Origin: Pseudanabaena frigida
GTDB taxonomy: Bacteria; Cyanobacteriota; Cyanobacteriia; Pseudanabaenales; Pseudanabaenaceae
Length of the DNA stretch: 38,515 nt
NCBI GenBank assembly: GCA_003242085.1
Contig: QBML01000023.1
Span: forward strand, 46,680-85,194
Direction: 5' to 3'
The position numbers and the translations under genes were made by a program. The notes under the pieces were generated by a model, which was given only the letters and a program-made list of their open reading frames with translations, made no database searches and had not been told where the DNA came from. Positions 8,138-17,363 of this stretch are shown piece after piece (the stretch's first letter is position 1; every line of letters begins with the position of its first letter).

Positions 8138-8677
8138 ATGACTCATCTCTCCAATGCTTCCGATCCGATCGTACATTTATCTGCTTCTAAGGCTCGTTCG
8201 TTTGGGATTGCTGCAAAATGTGCAGGCGATCGCGATAATTTCTCGGAATTTTTTACAGTGTGGCTGACGTTATGTTCGCGTCTGGATGCTTTTGGTCATG
8301 ATTGGCAAGTTAGTTTTTCCGATCCTGTGACTGTTTCGGACTACATTACGATGCGATGCTCATTGACTATTGATGGGATTACTCGTGAAGCTACAGGTAG
8401 CGATAAAGGTTGTCTAATTCAGGTCGGTTCAGCAACAATTGGCGTTCACGCTCCTGAAAGGGCGATGCTGAACTCTTTTTGTAATGCTGCTGCTCATTTT
8501 GGCGTGCTCCTGCCTTTCGGTAAACTGCGTGGTAAGAAACCTCCAGACAATAGCCAAGAGCTAATGGAAGTTGTGAAAATGCTCCGTAAATTGCAACGCA
8601 AACACAAAAGTTTTATGTTGTTTGGTTGGAATTTTCAGCCCTTTGCCAAATCTAAGAAAGCGACTGCTAAGTCCTAA
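8138..8677 (+). CDS. Unrecognised protein, possibly RAD52-like fold
   Basis: A 179-residue soluble protein. The frame is open to a TTG at 8126, but the ATG at 8138 (MTHLSNASD) is the more likely start; the upstream AAAGAG is only a weak ribosome site. No signal peptide or membrane segment is seen. The middle (WQVSFSDPVTVSDYITMRC, SLTIDGITREATGS, then a helix RAMLNSFCNAAAHFGV) follows the strand-strand-helix order of RAD52/Rad22-type annealing proteins, but the match is faint and I do not claim the function. The C-terminus is basic (KKATAKS). A strong terminator follows at 8711, so it is probably monocistronic. Confidence 0.6.
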   Translation: MTHLSNASDPIVHLSASKARSFGIAAKCAGDRDNFSEFFTVWLTLCSRLDAFGHDWQVSFSDPVTVSDYITMRCSLTIDGITREATGSDKGCLIQVGSATIGVHAPERAMLNSFCNAAAHFGVLLPFGKLRGKKPPDNSQELMEVVKMLRKLQRKHKSFMLFGWNFQPFAKSKKATAKS

Positions 8678-8710
8678 TTAGCATTTCCAATGATTCAAAA
8701 TCCAAAAGGT

Positions 8711-8735
8711 AAAGGCGGCACTAAGTGCCGCCTTT
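8711..8735 (+). terminator. Rho-independent terminator
   Basis: The hairpin AAAGGCGGCAC-TAA-GTGCCGCCTTT is followed by a T-rich tract (ATCTTTATT). It lies 33 nt after the stop of the 8138-8677 gene. Confidence 0.85.
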
Positions 8736-8797
8736 ATCTTTATTAGGTTTATGATGGAGTTCTAAGATCTTAAATTTGGATAATTACATTTGTTCCT

Positions 8798-10006
8798 ATG
8801 ACTATTGCTCCTCTAAGCTGGACCGAACTACAATCCCTCACAGATTTTCAAATAGATACGGTAAATGGTTCTACTAATGCCCAAGCTTGCTTACGCCTAT
8901 TTGGACATTCTGAATCAGATGTGCGAGTAGTGTTATATCGCGATAATCATGCATGGTGTCCCTACTGTCAGAAAATCTGGTTATGGCTTGAGGAAAAGCA
9001 GATTCCCTATCGCATCGAAAAAGTAACCATGTTTTGCTACGGCGAAAAAGAGATGTGGTACAAACGCAAAGTACCATCGGGAATGTTACCAGCGATCGAG
9101 CTAGATGGACGCATAATTACTGAAAGTGATGATATTTTAATTGCTTTAGAAAAAGTCTTTGGTTCCCTCAGTCACAGCATGACCGATCCTCAAGTAATCC
9201 CGATCAGAAGATTGGAACGGGTGTTGTTTAGGGCTTGGTGTGAATGGCTGTGCCGTCCGATGAGTTCGGAACGGCAAGAAAAGCGCCATCGCGAACAATT
9301 TGTGGAAGTAATGGCAAAAGTGGAAGAGGTTTTAGGAAGTACGCCTAGTCCTTATTTTCTCGAAGAATTCGGCACTGGGGATGTGATTTTTACACCCTAT
9401 GTCGAGCGGATGAATGCCAGCCTCTACTATTACAAAGGCTACTCTCTACGAGAAGAGAATCCTCGCATGTCGGCATGGTTTGATGCAATGGAAAGCCGTC
9501 CTACCTATCGCGGTACTCAAAGCGATTTCCATACTCATGCCCACGATCTACCGCCACAGATGGGGGGCTGTTGGGAAAATGGCGAACCGCAAATGCTAAT
9601 TAATAAAGCCAGAGTGGATCGCGGTTCTTGGTTTGGCTTACCCGATGTGACTTATGCAGAACCAGCAAACTCTCGTGAAGAAGCACTCCAACGTGTAATT
9701 AAGCATCACCAGAATATTATTCGAGTCAATCTTGCGGACGATCGCTTATTTGATGAAGCTTTACGTTGTGCTTTAACGAATATGATGACGGGTGAAGTTT
9801 GCACGCCACCACCTGACTCTGATATTGCTTTGCGATATTTGCGCGATCGCATTAGCGTGCCTCGCGACATGTCGATATACGCAGCTAAGCGGCTGAGAGA
9901 GTCATTAGAAAAAACTGCTGCTCTAGTAGGCGATCGGCAAGGCTCTCCCATACCGATCGGAAATCGCCGCGATCAAGATCCAGCCAACTTCAAAAGTGCG
10001 AATTAA
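8798..10006 (+). CDS. Glutathione S-transferase-fold protein with long C-terminal extension
   Basis: The 402 residues begin with a thioredoxin-like GST N-terminal domain (about 50-125). It carries a CPYC redox motif, the cis-proline region GMLPAIEL, and ESDDIL where glutathione would bind. A GST C-terminal helical domain follows to about 240. The last 150 residues are an extension unlike classical GSTs (which total about 200-230), with a conserved-looking GGCWENGEP segment and a helical tail. The CPYC pair suggests glutaredoxin-like thiol chemistry (inference); the substrate is unknown. It converges with gspE, with a hairpin at 10011 between them. Confidence 0.8.
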   Translation: MTIAPLSWTELQSLTDFQIDTVNGSTNAQACLRLFGHSESDVRVVLYRDNHAWCPYCQKIWLWLEEKQIPYRIEKVTMFCYGEKEMWYKRKVPSGMLPAIELDGRIITESDDILIALEKVFGSLSHSMTDPQVIPIRRLERVLFRAWCEWLCRPMSSERQEKRHREQFVEVMAKVEEVLGSTPSPYFLEEFGTGDVIFTPYVERMNASLYYYKGYSLREENPRMSAWFDAMESRPTYRGTQSDFHTHAHDLPPQMGGCWENGEPQMLINKARVDRGSWFGLPDVTYAEPANSREEALQRVIKHHQNIIRVNLADDRLFDEALRCALTNMMTGEVCTPPPDSDIALRYLRDRISVPRDMSIYAAKRLRESLEKTAALVGDRQGSPIPIGNRRDQDPANFKSAN

Positions 10007-10010
10007 ATCC

Positions 10011-10051
10011 CCAAATAGAGTTGCAGTGCTCTGCACTGCGACTCTATTTGG
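10011..10051. terminator. Bidirectional hairpin between convergent genes
   Basis: Arms of 19 nt (CCAAATAGAGTTGCAGTGC and its complement, one G-T pair) surround a TCT loop. It nearly fills the 50 nt between the GST-like gene and the convergent gspE, so it probably stops transcription from both sides. Its build (long arms, 3-nt loop, GTTGC near the tip) resembles the hairpin family at 7899, 35834 and 36020. Confidence 0.75.
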
Positions 10052-10056
10052 AATAG

Positions 10057-11715
10057 CTACTCGTGAGGACTGTTTTCATAGATGAACAATTGCCGTGGTA
10101 AAACCCTTAGAGCTTCTTCTAGCGTGGTTATTCCAGTCGAAATTTTTTCGCGGACAGTGTGACGAAAAAAGTCATAACCCTGAGATATCAGGTAATCGAC
10201 TAATTGAGACTGAGTTCCTTCAGACATAACTTTGCGTACCTGAGGAGTCATGTTCAATAAATCAAATATTGCCACACGCCCTAAATACCCCGAACCGAAA
10301 CAATGTTCGCAACCCTTACCACGCCGCCAATCTTGATATTTAACATCTTGTACCGCTATGTTAAGTAACTTTAGCTCAGCCTTTGTCGGAACATAAGGTT
10401 CGGAACAGAAAGAACAAATCTTCCGTAACAGCCTTTGAGAAACTACTCCTAACAAAGATTCGCTAACTAAATTTGGATGCAGTCCCAGATCTTTTAATCG
10501 GGCGATCGTGCTAACTGCATCATTGGTATGCATAGTCGATAGAACTAAGTGACCTGTCAACGCTGCCCGAATTGTAATTTCAGCAGTTTCCAAATCGCGA
10601 ATTTCGCCCACCATGATGATATCGGGATCTTGTCGCAAAATGGATTTTAGCCCTGTAGCAAAGGTGAGTCCACCTGTTTCTTGTACTTGCCCTTGGGTAA
10701 TATTGGACAAGTTATATTCAATAGGATCTTCCATCGTAATTATATTTACTCGATCCGTTGCCAATAATTGCAGAGTGGCATACAGAGTACTAGTTTTGCC
10801 TGAACCAGTTGGGCCAGTAACAATAATTAAGCCTTGGGGTTGTTCGATCCAACTGCGATAGATACTTAGCGAGCTCTCATCAAATCCTAGATCCTCAAGT
10901 TTAGTTGCGAGCATTTTGTTACGCGGTAACAACCGAATTACAGCCTTTTCCCCTCCAACGCAAGGGAAAGTACTAACACGCATATCTAAGTCAAGGTCAA
11001 GGTTATCGGCAGTGACATAATGTTGGCTGATACGACCATCTTGAGGACGACGGCTTTCACCAATGTTCATATTGCTCATTACCTTGAGCGCGACGATAGT
11101 CTTGCGGCTTACTTCAGGGGGCAAAATGCGAGTTGTCCGTAATATGCCATCGATACGGTAGCGAACTCGCAACCCTGCTTCTGTTGGTTCTAAATGAACA
11201 TCACTAGCGCGATGCTGAAGAGCCACAGAAATTAAGGCGTTAATGCGATGAGTTTGATCGAGAGCTTGAGATAGATAGATTTCGGATATTTCATCTAAAT
11301 GGGCTTCATCGTTTACTCCTGTAAGCGGGTTTACAATTGGTGAAGCAATATTGCTTGGTTCGGGGAGATTTTGTCTGAGAAACCATAACAAATAACTTTC
11401 AGAAGATACAAGCACATTTTTGATACCTGTTAAGGTGACATTACTTATCTGCTTAATTTCTTCGTTAGTAAGCGATCGCGGTGAACCTAGATAAAAATAT
11501 CCATGCCACAACAACAAAGGGATTACAGGTGGTAATAACTTGCGATCTTCAAAATGATGAAAAAATCGATAATTAACATCCTCATCAAGTAAGTCGATCC
11601 GCAATCCCCCTCGTTTATCGACTAATAGTTGAATTGCATCTTCGCAAGTAATCTCTTGATTGCGAAGGCGCTTCCAAACAGAATTTGAAGAAATTACTGA
11701 TACTTCGTCACTCAT
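10057..11715 (-). CDS. GspE/PilB-family secretion or pilus assembly ATPase
   Basis: A 552-residue hexameric ATPase of the kind that powers type IV pilus extension or type II secretion. It has the N-terminal half with ASDVHLEP and RVRYRIDG, Walker A GPTGSGKTS (301-309), the Asp box (MEDPIEY), Walker B DPDIIMVGEIRD (363-374), the His box (STMHTNDA), and a zinc-binding CxxC pair (CSFC, CEHC at about 434-472) typical of GspE/PilB. It is shorter than the usual cyanobacterial PilB (about 670 residues, from memory), lacking part of the N-terminal domain, and has no pilT or pilC neighbour. It may therefore be the secondary paralog often annotated gspE. Catalytic motifs are intact. Confidence 0.85.
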   Translation of the reverse strand: MSDEVSVISSNSVWKRLRNQEITCEDAIQLLVDKRGGLRIDLLDEDVNYRFFHHFEDRKLLPPVIPLLLWHGYFYLGSPRSLTNEEIKQISNVTLTGIKNVLVSSESYLLWFLRQNLPEPSNIASPIVNPLTGVNDEAHLDEISEIYLSQALDQTHRINALISVALQHRASDVHLEPTEAGLRVRYRIDGILRTTRILPPEVSRKTIVALKVMSNMNIGESRRPQDGRISQHYVTADNLDLDLDMRVSTFPCVGGEKAVIRLLPRNKMLATKLEDLGFDESSLSIYRSWIEQPQGLIIVTGPTGSGKTSTLYATLQLLATDRVNIITMEDPIEYNLSNITQGQVQETGGLTFATGLKSILRQDPDIIMVGEIRDLETAEITIRAALTGHLVLSTMHTNDAVSTIARLKDLGLHPNLVSESLLGVVSQRLLRKICSFCSEPYVPTKAELKLLNIAVQDVKYQDWRRGKGCEHCFGSGYLGRVAIFDLLNMTPQVRKVMSEGTQSQLVDYLISQGYDFFRHTVREKISTGITTLEEALRVLPRQLFIYENSPHE

Positions 11716-11765
11716 ACTGATTTTTGCAACTAATTATCTCGATCGCAATTTTGATAGTGGTTCTG

Positions 11766-11815
11766 GAACCCGATTTTTTGTGGTGCGACTTTACCGCGCC
11801 ACAAAAAATCGGTTC
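11766..11815. repeat. Long-arm hairpin upstream of gspE
   Basis: The left arm 11766-11787 (GAACCCGATTTTTTGTGGTG) pairs with 11795-11815 (CCACAAAAAATCGGTTC at its end), with one bulged C and one G-T pair, around a 7-nt loop. It lies in the divergent region between gspE (-) and the pentapeptide gene (+), so it is not an obvious terminator for either. The rest of 11716-11944 shows no other clear element. Confidence 0.7.
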
Positions 11816-11944
11816 TTTATTTTACTGCACGTCCCTAACAGCTACTTTAACGTTAGCTCAGTTGTCATGAAACTGTTGAATTCACGTTAGATTGATACCT
11901 AAGGACATAAGAGACTTGAATAATGAAATCATTAAGAGACAATT

Positions 11945-12679
11945 ATGGCTAATGTACGACAGTTACAACTATTAGTCGATGGAGTAGATATTTGGAATCA
12001 ATGGAGGAATTCTCATCCAGATGAGCCGATCGCTCTACAAAATGCCACGCTTAACATTGCTAATCTACGCTATGCCAACTTAAGTCATGTCAATCTAGAA
12101 AGTGCCGATTTATATCACGCGAATTTAATCGAGGCAAATTTGCAGTACGCAAATTTAGCTAAAGCAAATTTAAATGGGGCGATTGCTACGGGTTTGCTTA
12201 GTTATGCCGATCTTAGTGAGGCGAACCTATACAGTTCGATTTTTACATTTGCTGACCTTAGTTATGTGAGTTTACAAGGAGCGATGGCGATCGCGGCAAA
12301 TTTTAATAGTGCGAATCTTCAAGGTGCAAATTTACAAAATATGAATGCCAGCCACGCAATTTTTTGGCAAGCAAATCTAAGTGACACTAATTTGAGAAAT
12401 GCGACTTTGTGGGGAACAAAGTTATATTGTGCTGATTTAAGGCGATCGCAGATGCAAGAATCCGATCTTAGTGGCGCAGACCTGAGTGGAGCCGATTTGC
12501 GCGAAGCCGATCTCAGTGGAGCCGATTTGCGCGAGGCTAATTTGAGTCGAGTTAATCTAGAGGGTACGAATTTAGAGGGGATTCGTTGGGGCAAAGATGT
12601 TCGCGGGCGCGATACCAATTGGCATAATGCGATCGGGCTCAAGTCAGCGCTAAATGTTCCTAAAGCACTCTTACTATAG
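11945..12679 (+). CDS. Pentapeptide repeat protein
   Basis: The 244 residues consist mainly of A(D/N)LXX repeats from about residue 36 to 218 (for example ANLQYANLAKANLNGA and ADLSGADLREADLSGA), which fold as a right-handed quadrilateral beta-helix. A short helical N-terminus (VRQLQLLVDGVDIWNQW) precedes the repeats. No membrane segment or signal peptide is seen, so it is probably cytoplasmic. Such proteins are very common in cyanobacteria and mostly of unknown role. An AAGAGA-type ribosome site precedes the ATG. Confidence 0.9.
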   Translation: MANVRQLQLLVDGVDIWNQWRNSHPDEPIALQNATLNIANLRYANLSHVNLESADLYHANLIEANLQYANLAKANLNGAIATGLLSYADLSEANLYSSIFTFADLSYVSLQGAMAIAANFNSANLQGANLQNMNASHAIFWQANLSDTNLRNATLWGTKLYCADLRRSQMQESDLSGADLSGADLREADLSGADLREANLSRVNLEGTNLEGIRWGKDVRGRDTNWHNAIGLKSALNVPKALLL

Positions 12680-12869
12680 TTGGACTTCCACAAAAGAACG
12701 AGATAATGAAACGAGGCTTCGGCTCCGCTGAGCCAATGATTATTATTTCTGGCTGAGCGAAGCGATGCACTGAGCTTGCAAAAGTGTTAAAGTCTACAAT
12801 TCTCTTAAATGAATTATTCACTGGGAAGGGAGTAGGATTGCTATAGTTTTCAAATAATTGGAAGTAGCT

Positions 12870-13286
12870 ATGTTCGGTTTTGCAATTTTCTCTGTTTTGA
12901 TCAATCTATTAGTAGGATTAGTACTTCTTTTCTGCTTGATTTTTATTGTCAATCTGATAGTTTATCGCTCATTGAAATTTCATAGGACAAAATGGAACTA
13001 CTTTGGCTCAATATGGGGAACAGTCTTTGCTACAAGCGTATTAGGAATTCTATGGAATTTGAGCCAAGGTGCTGATGCCAAATACGGCTGGTACGATAAC
13101 TTTATCCATATGCCATTGTATGGAGCTTTATTTGGTGGATATTTGGGATGGATTATGGGGGAGCAAATCTTGGGCAAAGCACCGAAAAATACCCGACCTT
13201 GGCTAGTAGGGCTTAGTATTGCGATCGCTCTTGCAGCTTTTTATGGATATCTCTACACAGGATTAGTTAGTTATGGAGATAATTAG
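12870..13286 (+). CDS. Small four-helix membrane protein, function unknown
   Basis: The frame opens with a TTG at 12858, but the ATG at 12870 preceded by GGAAG is the better start, giving 138 residues. Four hydrophobic segments are visible: near residues 1-31, 44-65, 79-101 and 111-134. The loop between the second and third carries SQGADAKYGWYDN. I recognise no family. It is followed at once by a strong hairpin (13287) and converges with the DUF6671-like gene. Confidence 0.7.
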   Translation: MFGFAIFSVLINLLVGLVLLFCLIFIVNLIVYRSLKFHRTKWNYFGSIWGTVFATSVLGILWNLSQGADAKYGWYDNFIHMPLYGALFGGYLGWIMGEQILGKAPKNTRPWLVGLSIAIALAAFYGYLYTGLVSYGDN

Positions 13287-13321
13287 AATCAAAAAGAAGT
13301 ACTTTGTACTTCTTTTTGATT
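13287..13321. terminator. Bidirectional terminator, perfect 16-bp stem
   Basis: AATCAAAAAGAAGTAC and its exact complement flank a TTT loop. It lies between the stop codons of two convergent genes, and its A/T-rich outer arms provide U-tracts in both directions. It would end the nitrate operon transcript on the minus strand. Confidence 0.8.
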
Positions 13322-13325
13322 AGTT

Positions 13326-14255
13326 TCAAGGATTGCAATAGGAGCAATATGTCGGATCGGCGAATTGGATGCCATCAGGAAATAAAATCTCTTGTTGAAA
13401 ATTGCAGCGATCGCATCCATATAAATGAGCGCGAGTAGTCTGAGTTAGTAAGCCGCAAAGTTCACAGGGTAATCCGCTTAATCGTTCGACAATATCAAAA
13501 TTCACAAAATTACAATTGGGACAGAGTTGTTGTAATTTGCGGACAAGATCTTCTGTCGCTTTAGCAATATTTTTCATGCGGGTGGGATTATATAGCGCTC
13601 GCATATCCGTTTCTATATGAATTGTTGGATGTATCGCCAAAAGTTCCATTACAGTATCCTTGAGAAGATCTACTGAATTAATTCCTTTATATATTGAATC
13701 CTTTGCGGAGGTCTTAGCATCCAGCATTAAGACAATTGCATGTTCAGGAAAGCCAATTTTTAGAGCGAATTCGTAGGCTTGCTCAAAACTTGAAATCTCT
13801 TGATGGCGGAAATTAGTATCTGCGGAGAGAGATTCACCATACACCGTGAAATCATGTTTTTTGTCAAGCAATAAAACAAGTTCGCGATTGTAAGCTATTC
13901 CTAAAATTGGATGTGGAAAGAAACTACCTTCGCTAGCGATCGCTAAATCCGCATCACTTGACTCTAAAGCTTTCTCAGCTTTAATCTTGGTAGTTTCTAT
14001 TTGATTGGCAGGACGCTCCACATCGCGGGTAAATGTGCCAAACAAATCGCTATCAAAATCTTTAGGGACAGTAACTCTGACTCCTAATGCTGTTTGTAAG
14101 ATTGGGGCAATCGCTAATTCCTTATGGTGCATTGTCGCAATTACCGCAAGGCGATCGGCAAGCTCTATCCGAATTCCTTGTTCCTCTCTTTCACTAAGAG
14201 AGGAATCGAGGAATTCGGCATCACTCAGTCGAGCTTTGATGGCATCACTCATCAT
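13326..14255 (-). CDS. DUF6671-like protein with C-terminal zinc ribbon
   Basis: About 309 residues. The frame opens at a TTG (14261), but the tandem ATGs at 14255 and 14252 are likelier starts; both overlap the end of nrtD, so translation is coupled. The body has GTFTRDVERP, DADLAIASEGSF and FPHPILGIA segments that I associate with DUF6671 (name from memory). The C-terminus has four CxxC pairs (CPNC, CELC, CDRC, CSYC), enough for two zinc sites. No biochemical role is known to me. The SEGSF and IETDMRA segments look like active-site or ligand loops, but that is a guess. It is the last gene of the nitrate transporter operon. Confidence 0.75.
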   Translation of the reverse strand: MMSDAIKARLSDAEFLDSSLSEREEQGIRIELADRLAVIATMHHKELAIAPILQTALGVRVTVPKDFDSDLFGTFTRDVERPANQIETTKIKAEKALESSDADLAIASEGSFFPHPILGIAYNRELVLLLDKKHDFTVYGESLSADTNFRHQEISSFEQAYEFALKIGFPEHAIVLMLDAKTSAKDSIYKGINSVDLLKDTVMELLAIHPTIHIETDMRALYNPTRMKNIAKATEDLVRKLQQLCPNCNFVNFDIVERLSGLPCELCGLLTQTTRAHLYGCDRCNFQQEILFPDGIQFADPTYCSYCNP

Positions 14256-15084
14256 GGGCAAAACGGTTATACAGAAAGTCTAGAGCAGTATTTCTAAGAT
14301 CGTAGTATAGAGGATCTTCCATGATTTGTGCGCGATCGCGTGGGCGAGGGAAAGGAATTCGCATGATTTCGCCAATATTGGCGGCAGGTCCATTAGTCAT
14401 CATCACTAGGCGATCGGCTAGAAACAGTGCTTCATCGATATCGTGGGTAATCATTAATACGGTACAGCGATGCTCTGTCCAGATTTGTAATAGTTCCTCT
14501 TGCAGTTCCTCTTTAGTAATTGCATCCAAAGCGCCAAAGGGTTCATCAAGAATCAATACTTCAGGACGAATTGCCAAGGCTCTAGCGATCGATACACGCT
14601 GCTTCATCCCGCCTGAAATCTGGGTAGGCTTTTTCTCGGCGGCTTCGCTCAAACCAACCATTGCAAGGTGATGGCGGACAATATCATTTTTCTCGCTCTT
14701 AGAGAGATTGGGATTAACTGAGTCAACGGCAAGCATGACGTTTTCATAAACCGTTAACCATGGCAATAGCGCATAGCCTTGGAAGACGACCATGCGATCG
14801 GGACCGGGTTTTGTAATTAATTTGCCATTAACCGTCACTTGCCCAATTGATGGCTTGGAGAAGCCGCCAACCATGTTTAAGAGTGTCGATTTACCGCAGC
14901 CAGAGTGACCAATTAAGCAAATAAATTCGCCTTCTTGAATATGCAGATTTACATCCTTAAGAACGACATATTCGCCATTATTGGGAGTGGGATAAATTTT
15001 GGAAACATTTTCAATACGAAGGAAGGCTTCTTGAGGGGGGACTTTGGCGATTTGGTTTGTATGTTCAAGTATGGTTTGGGTCAT
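14245..15084 (-). CDS. nrtD: Nitrate ABC transporter ATP-binding protein NrtD
   Basis: A 279-residue ABC ATPase that pairs with NrtC to energise nitrate/nitrite import through NrtB. Walker A is GHSGCGKST (near residue 60), the signature is ISGGMKQRVSIARAL, Walker B is VLILDEPFGALD, and the switch histidine lies in MITHDIDEAL. It is a single-domain ATPase, unlike NrtC. The order NrtC then NrtD and the close sequence similarity to the NrtC ATPase half support the name. It follows nrtC after about 150 nt holding a repeat, and overlaps the DUF6671-like gene. Confidence 0.93.
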   Translation of the reverse strand: MTQTILEHTNQIAKVPPQEAFLRIENVSKIYPTPNNGEYVVLKDVNLHIQEGEFICLIGHSGCGKSTLLNMVGGFSKPSIGQVTVNGKLITKPGPDRMVVFQGYALLPWLTVYENVMLAVDSVNPNLSKSEKNDIVRHHLAMVGLSEAAEKKPTQISGGMKQRVSIARALAIRPEVLILDEPFGALDAITKEELQEELLQIWTEHRCTVLMITHDIDEALFLADRLVMMTNGPAANIGEIMRIPFPRPRDRAQIMEDPLYYDLRNTALDFLYNRFAHDE

Positions 15085-15140
15085 GTTCTTTTTGCTCTCT
15101 TTTCGATCTCTTTTAAAGTAAGTAGGTTGCTGGAATTAAA

Positions 15141-15217
15141 TGTAGGATGGGTTAGCGATCGCGTAACCCATCATTTTGGAATAGTTGATGCGTTAAGTTG
15201 CACTAACGCATCCTACA
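15141..15217. repeat. Dispersed inverted repeat between nrtC and nrtD
   Basis: The outer ends TGTAGGATG and CATCCTACA are complementary. The inside contains GGGTTAGCG...CGTAACCC and GCGTTA...TAACGC stems. Elements of the form TAGGATGGGTTAGCG-CGTAACCCATC are widespread in cyanobacterial genomes. Lying within an operon, it may act as an RNA processing or stability element. Confidence 0.75.
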
Positions 15218-15233
15218 TGTCCCTACAGTGGGG

Positions 15234-17231
15234 CTAAGCAACCATTCGCATCGATTCCATGGCAATTTCTGCCATCGTGATATTGCGTTTAATATCTAGA
15301 TGATTCAGATAGTCAATGGGATCTTCGGCATTAAAGGGAATATCATCGAATAGCTGAATCGCATTGCGGCTGTAGGTAATATCTGTTAGACCTAACTCAC
15401 GGGCTGCCGTGCTGAATACGCCTACGCGACAAGTTTTCTCTAATACTTCTACCCAGTTGCGAGGGAAGGGAACATCGCCCCAACGCGCCATCTGGGTAAT
15501 GTGCCAGAGATGCTCGGAACGGCTAGGACGGTTAACCCCAGCGCCATAGAACTGATGGTGGGCGGGTTCGCGCATGGGGGAATCGATCGCACAGGTGACA
15601 TCATCAGGGTTACCCAAGTGGATGTAATTAACATTGGTACTGACATAGGCGCGACGGGAGAGAATCTGGCGGATCTCTTCGGCATTATTGGGATCGGCGC
15701 AATACATACAGGCTTCGAGTAATGCCTTAACAAGAGCGATGTGGGTATTGGGATAAGCGTTTGCCCAATCTTCGCGCACACCTAGAACTTTTCCGGGGTG
15801 ACCATTCCAGATTTCGAGATCGGTGGCGACGGTGAAGCCGATATTTTCCATGGCGGCGCGGAAGTTCCAAGGTTCGCCAACACAGAAGCCATCGATACTG
15901 CCTGCTTTGAGGTCAACTACCATCTGTGCAGGAGGAATGTTTTTTAGTTCCACATCGAGATCGGGGTCGATACCACCAGCCGCTAGCCAGTAACGGAGCA
16001 ACAGATTGTGCATTGATGAGGGATGGACTACACCCATACGGTGAGTGCGATCGCGAGTATTTTGTAACATCGCTTTGAAATCAGCGAGGGTATGAATGCC
16101 GCGATCGTAGAAACGGCGATCGAGGGTAATCGCGTTGCCATTGCGAGTCATCGTTAGGGCAGTCACGATGGGCTTACAAGCACCGTTACCACCAAGGGTC
16201 ATCCACATTGGTAAACCTGAGGGCATTTGCGCTGCATCGAGATAGCCTCCAGCAATGCCATCAACAATACCTCGCCAACTGGTTTCACGAACTAGAGAAA
16301 CTTCATCCAGTCCATGCTTTTCAAAAAATCCTTTTTCTTTAGCGACGGCGATCGGCGCACAGGCGGTTAAGGGAACGAAGCCGATCTCTAAATTGACTTT
16401 TTCTAAGCCGTGACGGGCAACAGTGGCAACCTTACGCGCATTCAGTTTCTTAACGCGCTTTTGTTGGTTCAAGAAATAGATGATTTCGCTGCGGAGACTA
16501 TAGTAACTAGGATGATTGACCGCTTCCATGCGTTGACGGGGACGGGGAATATCCACTTCCAAAATGCCGCCAATTTTCGAGGCGGGTCCATTGGTCAACA
16601 TCACAATGCGATCGCTAAGTAATACGGCTTCATCAACATCGTGAGTTACCATCACCGCCGTAATCTGATCTTCATTACAGATCTGCATGAGCTTTTCTTG
16701 CAGATTACCGCGAGTCAGCGCATCCAAAGCCCCAAATGGTTCATCAAGAAGCAAGAGTTTGGGACGGACGGCTAAGGCGCGGGCTATCGCCACCCGTTGG
16801 CGCATCCCACCTGATAGCTGGGTGGGTGGCTTATCGATCGCATGGGCAAGCCCCACCATGTTTACATAGCGCTCAACTAAAGCATTACGCTCACCCTTTG
16901 GTAAGTGGGAAAGAACTTCATCAACGGCAAGAGCCACATTTTCGCGAACCGATAGCCAAGGCAATAGCGAATAGTTTTGAAATACCACCATGCGATCGGG
17001 ACCAGGGCGAGATACGCGCTCATCCTCTAACATCACCACGCCGCCTGTGGGTAAGTCTAGCCCTGCAATCATATTTAGTAAAGTTGACTTCCCACAGCCT
17101 GAGTGACCGATGAGAGAAATAAATTCACCTTTTTTTATTTGGAGGTCGATTCCTTTGAGGGCAATATATTCCTTACCACCACCTAACGGAAATGTTCTCT
17201 CTACTTGATCGACTAAAACAAAATCCTGCAT
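15234..17231 (-). CDS. nrtC: Nitrate ABC transporter NrtC (ATPase fused to NrtA-like domain)
   Basis: A 665-residue fusion typical of cyanobacterial NrtC. An N-terminal ABC ATPase (Walker A GHSGCGKST at 42-50, signature LSGGMRQRVAIARAL, Walker B LLLLDEPFGALD) is followed from about residue 280 by a domain related to the NrtA binding protein (CAPIAVAKEKGFFEKHGLDEV onward). In studied strains the C-terminal domain inhibits transport when ammonium is present. The frame is open to 17261, but the ATG at 17231 (MQDFVLVDQ) is preceded by AAGGAG at 9-nt spacing, so I use it. A dispersed repeat separates it from nrtB. Confidence 0.94.
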   Translation of the reverse strand: MQDFVLVDQVERTFPLGGGKEYIALKGIDLQIKKGEFISLIGHSGCGKSTLLNMIAGLDLPTGGVVMLEDERVSRPGPDRMVVFQNYSLLPWLSVRENVALAVDEVLSHLPKGERNALVERYVNMVGLAHAIDKPPTQLSGGMRQRVAIARALAVRPKLLLLDEPFGALDALTRGNLQEKLMQICNEDQITAVMVTHDVDEAVLLSDRIVMLTNGPASKIGGILEVDIPRPRQRMEAVNHPSYYSLRSEIIYFLNQQKRVKKLNARKVATVARHGLEKVNLEIGFVPLTACAPIAVAKEKGFFEKHGLDEVSLVRETSWRGIVDGIAGGYLDAAQMPSGLPMWMTLGGNGACKPIVTALTMTRNGNAITLDRRFYDRGIHTLADFKAMLQNTRDRTHRMGVVHPSSMHNLLLRYWLAAGGIDPDLDVELKNIPPAQMVVDLKAGSIDGFCVGEPWNFRAAMENIGFTVATDLEIWNGHPGKVLGVREDWANAYPNTHIALVKALLEACMYCADPNNAEEIRQILSRRAYVSTNVNYIHLGNPDDVTCAIDSPMREPAHHQFYGAGVNRPSRSEHLWHITQMARWGDVPFPRNWVEVLEKTCRVGVFSTAARELGLTDITYSRNAIQLFDDIPFNAEDPIDYLNHLDIKRNITMAEIAMESMRMVA

Positions 17232-17285
17232 TTTAAAATTCTCCTTTTTATAAAATATCAATCTACTGATGCGCTAGATTCTAAA

Positions 17286-17360
17286 GATCCCCCCAGCCCC
17301 CCTTATAAAGGGGGGAGAATTTTTCTTCTTCGCCCTTTATAAGGGGGATTGAGGGGGATC
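17286..17360. repeat. Imperfect inverted repeat between nrtB and nrtC
   Basis: GATCCCCCCAGCCCCCCTTATAAAGGG (17286-17312) pairs with the complement at 17333-17360 with few mismatches. C/G-rich repeats with CCCCCTTATAAAGGGGG cores are common between cyanobacterial genes. It could attenuate or stabilise the nrt transcript between nrtB and nrtC. Confidence 0.75.
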
Positions 17361-17363
17361 TCT

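Noticed and set aside
12700-12790. Structured RNA or mobile element in the gap before the small membrane protein
   Set aside because: Short GGCTCCGCTGAGCC and GGCTGAGCGAAGCG stems are present, but there is no long pairing or match to a known element.
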